DNA from: Streptomyces cadmiisoli
GTDB taxonomy: Bacteria > Actinomycetota > Actinomycetes > Streptomycetales > Streptomycetaceae
DNA length: 64,000 nt
Direction of reading: 5' to 3'
NCBI RefSeq assembly: GCF_003261055.1
Contig: NZ_CP030073.1
Coordinates: forward strand, 4,774,001 to 4,838,000
Positions within the stretch are counted from its first letter, which is position 1; each line of letters begins with the position of its first letter. Below are positions 7,594 to 14,000 of this stretch, one piece after another. The position numbers were made by a program, and so were the translations under genes. The notes under the pieces are model-generated. The model saw nothing but the letters and a program-made list of their open reading frames with translations. It was not told the origin of the DNA and ran no database searches.

Positions 7594-8205
7594 ATGGACG
7601 AGGGCGTGGCGGCCATATGGGCTGCGGGTATCGGCGTGGGCGGTGTGGTGATCACCGCCGCCATGGGTTTCTACCAGGCTCGCAAGGCTGCGGCAGCGCA
7701 GGTTGAGTCGGCTCTGGCTGGAGCGCGTGAACAGATCCAGGGGCAGCACCAGGCGGCGTTGTGGCAGGTACGACGCGATGCTTATGCCGCGTTCCTCGGG
7801 CAAATCGAGTCCGTGCGCATGAGCGTGGCGCACATGTTCGGCCTGTGTGCTGTAGCCATCGATATCTTGGGCGGGGCCCCCGGCCAACAGCCCGACCTAG
7901 CGACTGCGCGCAGCGAACTGACGGAGAGTTTCAAGACCCTGTGGATGCGTGAGTCAGCGCTACGCCTCGCTGTCGATGCCCAGGAAGCAGAACAGGCCGA
8001 GCACTTGATGCGCCTGGCCAGGCGTGCGGTTGAGCATGTGGGCGAGGTAGCCGAAGCCATCTGGGCCCGCCAGGACGTCGCTGGAGCACAGACCCGGCTG
8101 GAGATCTCCATGGAGGAACTGCGTGCCGGTGTGGAGGAGTGGGCGAGTAATGCCCGGCGCAAGCTGGAGACGGGCGGCCAGGGTCCTGCTATCGCCATCG
8201 GCTGA
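7594..8205 (+). CDS. Membrane-anchored coiled-coil protein, unknown
   Basis: A 203-residue protein. One hydrophobic segment spans residues about 5-26 (AAIWAAGIGVGGVVITAAMG); the rest is helical and charged, consistent with a cytoplasmic coiled-coil. No clear ribosome site precedes ATG 7594; CATAAT lies about 12 nt upstream, which would suit a leaderless transcript. It sits in a rightward cargo segment with the glycosylase-like gene at 8828. No family assigned. Confidence 0.55.
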   Translation: MDEGVAAIWAAGIGVGGVVITAAMGFYQARKAAAAQVESALAGAREQIQGQHQAALWQVRRDAYAAFLGQIESVRMSVAHMFGLCAVAIDILGGAPGQQPDLATARSELTESFKTLWMRESALRLAVDAQEAEQAEHLMRLARRAVEHVGEVAEAIWARQDVAGAQTRLEISMEELRAGVEEWASNARRKLETGGQGPAIAIG

Positions 8206-8226
8206 AGGCCGACAAGCGAGTTACGG

Positions 8227-8667
8227 CTACTGAGCTTGAGCCTTGCGGCACTCCTGGTCCAACACACGGACTACCTCTTGCGGGCCCAGCCGATCAATCT
8301 GAGCCTGGGCATCGTCGCGGTCGTACTGGGGGAGCGTTTCGTCCTTGGCCTTGGCCGTTAGCTCAGTCAATGCCTGGAAGTCGGTGACTGCGTTGGAGAG
8401 CTTGTCCCAGCGCCGATCTTCGCGTGCTGCGCGGGCGGCCCTGTTGGCTTCCTCGTTGAAGTCGTCGGCCACCTCAGTCCACTTCGCTGCGTCCCAGCCG
8501 TCCGTCCCGCTGTCCGAACTCTTGGAGGAGTCGTCGCGCGTGCCGCTCTCGTAGCCAAGGTTCGTGCACACCTGCTGAGCGTCGGTCAGGGCGGTATCTG
8601 TCTGGGACCCACACCCGACCAACGCCAGGCCTGCTGCGAGGGCCACGCCAAGTCTTCGGATACCCAC
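8227..8667 (-). CDS. Lipoprotein, unknown
   Basis: A 146-residue secreted lipoprotein: a short basic start, a hydrophobic stretch (LGVALAAGLAL) and the lipobox LVGC, then an Asp/Ser-rich linker and a helical C-terminal domain. GTG 8667 is preferred over ATG 8685 because a G-rich ribosome site lies between them. It is transcribed against its neighbours. Membrane attachment is inferred from the lipobox; the role is unknown. Confidence 0.6.
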   Translation of the reverse strand: MGIRRLGVALAAGLALVGCGSQTDTALTDAQQVCTNLGYESGTRDDSSKSSDSGTDGWDAAKWTEVADDFNEEANRAARAAREDRRWDKLSNAVTDFQALTELTAKAKDETLPQYDRDDAQAQIDRLGPQEVVRVLDQECRKAQAQ

Positions 8668-8827
8668 CAAGATCCCCCCACCCATTGCCGCGCGCTCCCC
8701 AGCACGCTCGCGGCGCTACGCCGCGCTTGATGCGAGGAGAGTAACGGCCTCTGGCACGTCCGTGTACTCCTGTGAGTAGGAGCACCGACTGGGACTGGAA
8801 CCTGCGTTTGCTGGCACACTGCGGCCT

Positions 8828-9499
8828 ATGTCTCGTGACGATGCCTTCCGCACCACGGCGCCTCGGGCGCTGCGTGACCCTGACACCCTTCAAGCTCGGC
8901 TGAGTGCAGTGCGTACCGAGCCCACGGTGAAGCCACTGAACGACTGGGTGGAGACCCTGCGAGAGCGCCTGGGTGATGGCGAGTCTGTGCCATGGTTCGA
9001 CCCTGCCTCCGGTGGCATACAGGCACGGAGTCTCTTCCTCCTGGAGGCACCCGGGCAGAAGTCCATGGGAGAAGAGGCCGCGCTACGCCGCACAGGGAGC
9101 GGAATCATCTCGGTCGACAACGACGACCAGACAGCACAGAACTGTTGGACGCTCCGTGCCGAGGCAGGGCTCCCCTACCGGGAGTCTCTGCACTGGAACG
9201 TGGTGCCGTGGTATCTCGGCACAGCCGACCGCATCGCGGCACCCGGGCGGACAGAGATACAACGCGCGGCACCGTTCCTGCACGAGGTGATCTCCATGCT
9301 TCCGGCGCTGGAGGTGGTCGTGCCGATGGGGCGCAAAGCTCAGGCCGGCTGGTCGGCTTACCAGGAGCGGTACGCACCGAACGTGCACACCCTTCCTACC
9401 TGGCACCCCAGCCCCCGTGTGTTCGCCTCTCGCCCCGCCGCGCGCCAAGAGGTCCTGCAAGTCCTTAAGGAAGCCGCCAGGCTTCTTGGCACTGCCTGA
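8828..9499 (+). CDS. Uracil-DNA-glycosylase-like protein
   Basis: A 223-residue protein with features of the uracil-DNA glycosylase superfamily: LFLLEAPGQKS near residue 70 in the place of the GxAPG-type loop, NVVPWY near residue 125, and TLPTWHPSPR near residue 190 in the place of the C-terminal H[PS]S-type loop. Family members remove modified bases, and some act in phage-host conflict. Here it is element cargo between the lipoprotein gene and a terminator. No strong ribosome site precedes ATG 8828, so the transcript may be leaderless. Substrate unknown. Confidence 0.65.
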   Translation: MSRDDAFRTTAPRALRDPDTLQARLSAVRTEPTVKPLNDWVETLRERLGDGESVPWFDPASGGIQARSLFLLEAPGQKSMGEEAALRRTGSGIISVDNDDQTAQNCWTLRAEAGLPYRESLHWNVVPWYLGTADRIAAPGRTEIQRAAPFLHEVISMLPALEVVVPMGRKAQAGWSAYQERYAPNVHTLPTWHPSPRVFASRPAARQEVLQVLKEAARLLGTA

Positions 9500-9519
9500 C
9501 GCGGAGCAGACCAAACGCG

Positions 9520-9554
9520 AGAGCCCCACCTCGGTTTTGCTGAGGTGGGGCTCT
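9520..9554. terminator. Bidirectional hairpin terminator
   Basis: AGAGCCCCACCTC and GAGGTGGGGCTCT form a perfect 13-bp stem with a 9-nt loop between two convergent genes (ends at 9499 and 9573). It can serve both strands. Confidence 0.75.
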
Positions 9555-9572
9555 CTGCTGTGCGCGCTGCCG

Positions 9573-9914
9573 CTACTTCTCGTCAGCGGGGTCGGGTGTC
9601 TCGTCGTACGGCGGGATACGTCCCGCTCGGCTCTCGCAGACGCGTAGGACGTCCGTCAGGCTCTCGATGAGCCGCGTGGCGATCCACCGAAGCTCGGGAG
9701 CCGTGAGGTTCGCCGTGTCCTCGACCATCGGCTTGGCAAGAGACCTGATCACGTTTGCCGTCTCGATCTGCTGTGCCTCCATGCGGTCAGCCATGAGGGA
9801 GAGATGAGTGGCCGTGCCGTCCGTGACTAGGTGAGCGGGCTTGCCGTCGTGGCTCCACGGCAGGAGGCGGAGATGCCTGATGTTTGGCATTTGAGGCTCG
9901 GGCTGGGTGCTCAT
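9573..9914 (-). CDS. Unknown protein next to GntR regulator
   Basis: A 113-residue protein starting at ATG 9914 after an AGGAGG site; the ATG overlaps the stop of the upstream small gene (ATGA). The N-terminus contains HLRLLPWSHDGKPAHLVTDG and the rest is helical, ending in an acidic tail. Small paired genes like this are common near GntR-type regulators in Streptomyces integrative elements and plasmids; function not known to me. Confidence 0.6.
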   Translation of the reverse strand: MSTQPEPQMPNIRHLRLLPWSHDGKPAHLVTDGTATHLSLMADRMEAQQIETANVIRSLAKPMVEDTANLTAPELRWIATRLIESLTDVLRVCESRAGRIPPYDETPDPADEK

Positions 9915-10162
9915 GCTGCCGCCTCCTGGTGGTAAATGCCGTGGGCGCGTTCGTAGGCGACGAGATACGGGCGGATCAGTGGCACGTCCTCGCCCCGCAG
10001 GAACTCGGGCGAACGGGGAGAGCGGAGCCGGGGAAGAGATTGGGTGGGACGTTCCACACCCCCCGGGTGGGTGTGCTGTGTCGGCGCAGCCTGTGAGGCG
10101 GCTCGCCGCTTGCCGGTCGATGGCATGAGCCACGAGAGGATGAGGCCCAGTACAGTTCGCAC
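9911..10162 (-). CDS. Small protein paired with the gene above
   Basis: An 83-residue protein. GTG 10162 is chosen because AAGGAG lies 8 nt upstream; the frame stays open to 10276 but would cross a strong hairpin. It has a short hydrophobic N-terminus (VRTVLGLILSWLM), a basic low-complexity middle, and a conserved-looking end (VPLIRPYLVAYERAHGIYH) that I associate with small proteins of actinobacterial elements. Divergently oriented from the interrupted gntR gene and probably regulated from the shared region. Confidence 0.5.
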   Translation of the reverse strand: MRTVLGLILSWLMPSTGKRRAASQAAPTQHTHPGGVERPTQSLPRLRSPRSPEFLRGEDVPLIRPYLVAYERAHGIYHQEAAA

Positions 10163-10226
10163 GTCGGTCACTCCTTGGGTGATCGGCCATGCCCCCGGAC
10201 AGTTCGCCCTGTCGCGGGGGTCCTTC

Positions 10227-10252
10227 CATGCCCACCCCGAGGGGTGGGCATG
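10227..10252. terminator. Perfect hairpin between gntR and leftward pair
   Basis: CATGCCCACCCC and GGGGTGGGCATG pair perfectly around a 2-nt loop. It is followed on the plus strand by TTCTGTTGT. It may insulate the two divergent units or act as an attenuator for the leftward pair. Confidence 0.6.
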
Positions 10253-10286
10253 GTCTTCTGTTGTGTCCTGCGTCACGAGCTTACGC

Positions 10287-10324
10287 GCTATCGCGAAACC
10301 GCACTACCGCACTAGCGCGATAGC
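10287..10324. promoter_or_regulatory. Inverted repeat upstream of gntR (candidate operator)
   Basis: GCTATCGCG (10287-10295) is repeated inverted as CGCGATAGC (10316-10324), and CGCACTA occurs twice between the arms. It lies about 30 bp before the GntR start and faces the divergent gene pair, the usual place for autoregulation by such repressors. Confidence 0.6.
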
Positions 10325-10525
10325 TGGATGACGCGTAACCGCGCAGGCTTGGGATATGGACCTTGATCGCTCGGTGCCCGTCTGGCCTCAGGTAGCGGAT
10401 GAGCTGCGGAGACGGCTCGACGCTGGGCGCTACCCGGTTGGTGAGCGGTTCCCCGGCACGGTGGACATCGCCGCCGAGTTCGACGTGAGCCAGTCCACGG
10501 CACAGAAGGCGGTGGCCGCTCTCAG

Positions 10526-12204
10526 CCTCGCTGTTTCGCTTCGGGTGGCTGAGCTGGTCTGGTGGCGGTCGACCGATGATTTCGGTCGCTGGTCGGCCGG
10601 TGAGTATGGCGAAGGCCCGACGCTCGGGCCGGGTTCTCCAAGGTCTTTCGGGTCGTGGGCGGTCTGGGGTTTGCTGGTCAGCCGGCGGGACGGGGCAGTG
10701 AGGCGAGGCGGTGGAAAGCCGTGGCGAGTTCGTGTCTCCACGGCCAGGTCGCCGATATCCGCAGGCGTAGTCGCCGGCCGCCGCGGGTGAGGCGGGCGGC
10801 GACGTGCAGGAGTCGGTGGCGGAGCTTCTTCGGCTCGGCGGTGGCCATCTCCCCGTCCAGCAGCAGGAGGCACGTCCAGGCCAGCAAGTCGATCGCGGTG
10901 AGACTGAGTTCGAGCCAGACGGCGTTGACACCGAAGTCGCGGGAGGGGAAACGGCCGAACCCGGTGGTCTTGCCGCACCGGATGCGGTCCTCGACGGTGG
11001 CATGCCCGCGGTGGCGGACCTCGAGGAACTGGGCCGAACCACCACCGGGATAGGGAGTGTCGGTGAGGAAGACCTGGTGGCGCAGTCCCTCGTCCAGGTC
11101 GAACAGCGACAGCTGTGCTCCTGGGTGTGGCCGCTCGCGGCGCACGATGATGCGGGTGCCGGCCGGGTAGCCGCCCAGATCGACCATGCCGGTCAGCTCG
11201 GCGACTTCGGTGCCATCACGCAGTGTCCCGTCCTGGTCCAGGGCGGGATGCCAGAGGCGGTCGGGCATGGCCCGGATGGCGCGGCGGATCGGCTCGGTGA
11301 TGGCGTATCCGACCGAGAAGAAGGTACGGATTCCTCGTTTGCGCAGGTCACGGACGTGAGCGAGGAAGGCTTTCGCGGATCCGGCGCTATCGGTGCGGAC
11401 CAGGATGTCGGTGCCGTGCCGGTGGGCATCGGGGATCTGCGCGAGTGCCTGGTCGAGGACCGCAATGTGATCGGCGGCAGTGTTGGCTCCGGAGTTCCCG
11501 GGCCGCAGCTGCCCGGACAGCGCCTCGCCGGTGTTGGCCAGGAAGCACACCAGCGGGTGGAACCCGAAACCGCCCTTGTAGGTGGGCGCGGCCGCCTCCT
11601 TTTCCGAGTGGCAGGCCACCAGCGTGGCGTCGAGGTCCAGGACCAGGCCGGGCAGCACACGACCCGCGGCCCGGGCAGCGGGTATGCCCTCACCGTTCTC
11701 GGCGGCCTGCAGCCAAGCGACCTCCCGAGCCGAAGCGCGGGCCGAACGCAGCGAAGCAAGTGCCTGCTCGTCCATGTCGGCGAGCAGCCGCCAGGCCGTC
11801 GGTGTCGAGGCAACCGAGCCGAACACTTCGGCCTGGTCCCGCAGTACGGCCAGGTCCGCAAACGCCTCGCCGCCGTCGGCGAGCATCACCGCCAGGTCGG
11901 TGGTGATTCGTCCTGGATCGTGTCCGGTCCCGCGTGGCCGCAACGGCCTGAGCGCGGTGGAGTACGCGGCGGTCAGCCCCGTGGCATCGGCAAGATCCGC
12001 CAGCAACCGTGTCCCGGCACGACCGACCACCCCCGAACCATCGGCACTGACATAGATCTTGGGACGCAACCCGATACCCTGCACGTAGAAAGTGCCCTCC
12101 GCCTGGACCGACAGAACCCCTCAGCAAGGTTCATCGTTCCAGGTCAGGAAGGCACTTTCGCGTTTTCGCCTCGGCAGCCACCAACCCCAAGCGAAACAGT
12201 GAGG
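10526..12204 (-). mobile_element. IS1380-family insertion sequence, 1,679 bp, with 4-bp target duplication
   Basis: The ends are CCTCGCTGTTTCGCTT (10526-10541) and AAGCGAAACAGTGAGG (12189-12204), inverted with one mismatch. TCAG flanks both sides (10522-10525 and 12205-12208). One transposase gene reads leftward inside it. Length, 4-bp duplication and end sequence fit the IS1380 family. The clean duplication and intact ends suggest a recent insertion. Confidence 0.93.
10678..12084 (-). CDS. IS1380-family transposase
   Basis: A 468-residue transposase, full length for the family. It begins at GTG 12084 with GLRPKIYVSADGSGVVGRAG. The catalytic core includes LVLDLDATLVACHSEKEAAA (first acidic residue), YKGGFGFHPLVCFL, and a second acidic region at DILVRTDSAGSAKAF. 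The RNase H-like DDE fold and cut-and-paste transposition are family knowledge. No frameshift or stop is present, so the enzyme is probably active. The gene is transcribed opposite to the interrupted gntR. Confidence 0.92.
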   Translation of the reverse strand: MQGIGLRPKIYVSADGSGVVGRAGTRLLADLADATGLTAAYSTALRPLRPRGTGHDPGRITTDLAVMLADGGEAFADLAVLRDQAEVFGSVASTPTAWRLLADMDEQALASLRSARASAREVAWLQAAENGEGIPAARAAGRVLPGLVLDLDATLVACHSEKEAAAPTYKGGFGFHPLVCFLANTGEALSGQLRPGNSGANTAADHIAVLDQALAQIPDAHRHGTDILVRTDSAGSAKAFLAHVRDLRKRGIRTFFSVGYAITEPIRRAIRAMPDRLWHPALDQDGTLRDGTEVAELTGMVDLGGYPAGTRIIVRRERPHPGAQLSLFDLDEGLRHQVFLTDTPYPGGGSAQFLEVRHRGHATVEDRIRCGKTTGFGRFPSRDFGVNAVWLELSLTAIDLLAWTCLLLLDGEMATAEPKKLRHRLLHVAARLTRGGRRLRLRISATWPWRHELATAFHRLASLPRPAG

Positions 12205-12328
12205 TCAGGGCAGAGGGGCGGCTGTACACGATCCTGGGTCAAGGCTCGTTCGTGAAGGGCGACGAGTAGCAGCAGCGCCGTAGGCGAGGCGGGCGAGCCG
12301 ACGACTGACGGGGCGGTGTGGAACATGG

Positions 12329-13468
12329 TCAGTACCTGTCGCCCAGGGCGTGCACCGCGTCTACCGCTCGGCGTGAGGCCATGTCCGCGCCGTAGCGTCG
12401 GAGCATCGCGGGAGACTTCCACCCGCGCACGGCCATGATGTGCTCGCCCGAGACTCCCGCCGCCTTGAGGTCGTCGGCCCAGGTGTGACAGAAGGAGTGG
12501 GGCGAGACGTGCGCCGGGTCGTAGCCCGCTGCCGTGGCGATCTTCTTCACGAGACGGTGAAGACCCTGGTAGCCCAGCTCTCCACGGTTGCGCGTGCCCA
12601 GCCACAGCCACTCGACGTGATCGGGTGAGTTCGGGTTGGCCATGCGGTGCAGTGCTCGCACGCGGAGATAGCGGGTCAGTGCCTTGACCGTCTTGGGCTG
12701 GAGCGGGATGACGCGGCCGTCCAGAGAGTTCCTGTCCATCTTGATCGGGACGACGACCAGGGTGCCGTTCGGGAGATCCAGGTCGTTGGTTCGAAGGTTC
12801 AGCAACTCGTCCGAGCGCAGGCCCTCAGTCAAGGTGCGAAGGATCGCGTGGTTCCTCACCGTCTCGAAGTCTCGGACCTTGGGTGAGCCGTTGCCCGTGG
12901 CTGCGAGGCAGTCAGTGATGAACTCCTCGGACAGTGTCTTGGGCTTGCCCATCGGAGGCGTGGCGTAGCGCTGGAGCTTGGGGTCGTCGTACGGGTTCGG
13001 GTGGTCGTACTCCTCGGCCAGGTAGAGGAAGAGCGCCCGGAGGTTGCGTTGCGTCGTGCTGGTCCCGCCTGTGTATCCGCCTTTCCCGTCCTGGCTCTTG
13101 GGCACGTCGTGCTCCGTGTAGTACCAGCGGAAGTAGCGGTTCAGCGTGGCGGTGTCCACGTCGGTGAACGACTGCACTCCCACACCCACCGTGTTGATCT
13201 GCGGAGATCGGGTCAGCCAGTGGTGGAGCTGTGTTGCCGCGTACTTGTACGCGTTGACCGTGCGCCGCTGGAAGGGGCGACCGTGCTTGTTCGTCGTGGT
13301 CGAGAGGTGTAGCTCAAGCTCTGCGATCGTTGCGAGACGTACGTCCTCAGCGCTCCTGACGCTGCGCACAGGCGCCGCTGAGAGCGTGCGTGTGCTCTCG
13401 CTCGATCGTGCTGTGTCGGCGCTCCTGACGCGCTGCTGTGCGCGCAGTGGGTTCCGTGCTGCGGTCAC
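12329..13468 (-). CDS. Tyrosine integrase with altered catalytic motif
   Basis: A 379-residue phage-type tyrosine recombinase. The N-terminal 45 residues are Arg/Ser/Ala-rich and coincide with a repeat island; a SAM-like core-binding domain follows, then the catalytic domain: Arg in TLTEGLRSDELLNL, Lys in VVPIKMDRN, the box SPHSFCHTWADDL, Trp in VRGWKSPAMLRRYG and Tyr in that same segment. The box normally reads HxxRH; codon 327 is TGT (Cys) where Arg is expected, a one-base change from CGT. It lies next to the tRNA-Ser 3' end, the expected integration site. Integration and excision by this copy are therefore doubtful. Confidence 0.88.
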   Translation of the reverse strand: MTAARNPLRAQQRVRSADTARSSESTRTLSAAPVRSVRSAEDVRLATIAELELHLSTTTNKHGRPFQRRTVNAYKYAATQLHHWLTRSPQINTVGVGVQSFTDVDTATLNRYFRWYYTEHDVPKSQDGKGGYTGGTSTTQRNLRALFLYLAEEYDHPNPYDDPKLQRYATPPMGKPKTLSEEFITDCLAATGNGSPKVRDFETVRNHAILRTLTEGLRSDELLNLRTNDLDLPNGTLVVVPIKMDRNSLDGRVIPLQPKTVKALTRYLRVRALHRMANPNSPDHVEWLWLGTRNRGELGYQGLHRLVKKIATAAGYDPAHVSPHSFCHTWADDLKAAGVSGEHIMAVRGWKSPAMLRRYGADMASRRAVDAVHALGDRY

Positions 13469-13565
13469 TCTCTGGCTCCTCGTGACAGGGAGCTAGACGA
13501 GTCCGAGTTACCGAAGCGTCTCGCCTAGCTCCGCCGGGTTGCGGAGCCGCAGTGAGAAGCAAAGA

Positions 13566-13597
13566 GGCCCTGATCCGCGTTGTCGCAGATCAGGGCC
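13566..13597 (-). terminator. Terminator after tRNA-Ser, near the att core
   Basis: GGCCCTGATC and GATCAGGGCC form a 10-bp stem 4 bp beyond the tRNA-Ser 3' end. It lies on the element side of the tRNA, so it either came with the element or is part of the duplicated attachment region. Confidence 0.65.
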
Positions 13598-13601
13598 ACT
13601 A

Positions 13602-13689
13602 TGGCGGAGGATACGAGATTCGAACTCGTGAGGGGTTGCCCCCAACACGCTTTCCAAGCGTGCGCCCTAGGCCTCTAGGCGAATCCTCC
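13602..13689 (-). tRNA. tRNA-Ser(GGA), integration site of the element
   Basis: An 88-nt cloverleaf including encoded CCA (13602-13604): acceptor stem GGAGGAT/ATCCTCC, anticodon loop TTGGAAA, and the long variable arm typical of tRNA-Ser. It reads codon UCC. The integrase gene lies 134 bp from its 3' end, so the element most likely uses the 3' part of this gene as attachment core and leaves the tRNA intact. The other attachment copy is outside the window. Confidence 0.93.
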
Positions 13690-13749
13690 GCCGGAAACAT
13701 TACATGACCGAGAGGAGTGCTCGCGAACTCGTTCCCGCAGGCCGGCATC

Positions 13750-13850
13750 AGGTAGGCTGTGCGAAGCCCCTCACGCGGCGCTATCTGACTGAACTCCCCC
13801 AGGGCCGGAAGGCAGCAAGGGTAGGTCGGCTCTGGCGGGTGCGTGGGGGG
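13750..13850 (+). ncRNA. ffs: Small bacterial SRP RNA (4.5S type)
   Basis: The conserved apical domain is present: CCCCCAGGGCCGGAAGGCAG followed by CAAGGGTAGG (13796-13825), with the GGAA tetraloop and flanking SRP54/Ffh-binding internal loops. Flanks GCTATCTGACTGAAC and GGTCGGCTCTGGCGG can pair. The RNA forms the core of the signal recognition particle with Ffh. Its place just before dnaX is common in bacteria. The ends given are approximate (within about 15 nt). Confidence 0.85.
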
Positions 13851-14000
13851 CGCTTGCGTTTCCCGCCCGGCCCCACCCCGCCCGCCCCGCCCCACCGCGT
13901 CCCCGGTGCGGGATCGGTCCGCCGCCGGTGCCGCCACCCGCGCTCGGGCCGCTTTCCGGGGCGGGACCGGTTGTCGGTGGGCGCCTATAACCTCGTATGC

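Larger units (their letters stand above)
10356..12269 (+). pseudogene. GntR-family regulator split by IS1380-type insertion
   Basis: The 5' part (10356-10525) encodes a GntR winged helix: VADELRRRLDAGRYPVGERF, then DIAAEFDVSQSTAQKAVAAL. It is cut by an insertion sequence. Removing the IS and one TCAG copy joins 10525 to 12209 in frame and continues RAEGRLYTILGQGSFVKGDE to a TAG at 12267, giving an intact 76-residue protein. In this form it would be a DNA-binding domain alone, like the short GntR repressors of Streptomyces conjugative elements. The interrupted gene now encodes a truncated product with an IS-derived tail, so repression is probably lost or altered. Confidence 0.85.

Noticed and set aside
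10804..12255. A long rightward frame opposite the transposase
   Set aside because: Shadow of the IS1380 transposase, which has a complete catalytic core on the other strand.
13704..14000. N-terminal extension of DnaX
   Set aside because: The upstream in-frame codons run through the SRP RNA gene and lack similarity to DnaX, which begins at GTG 14001.
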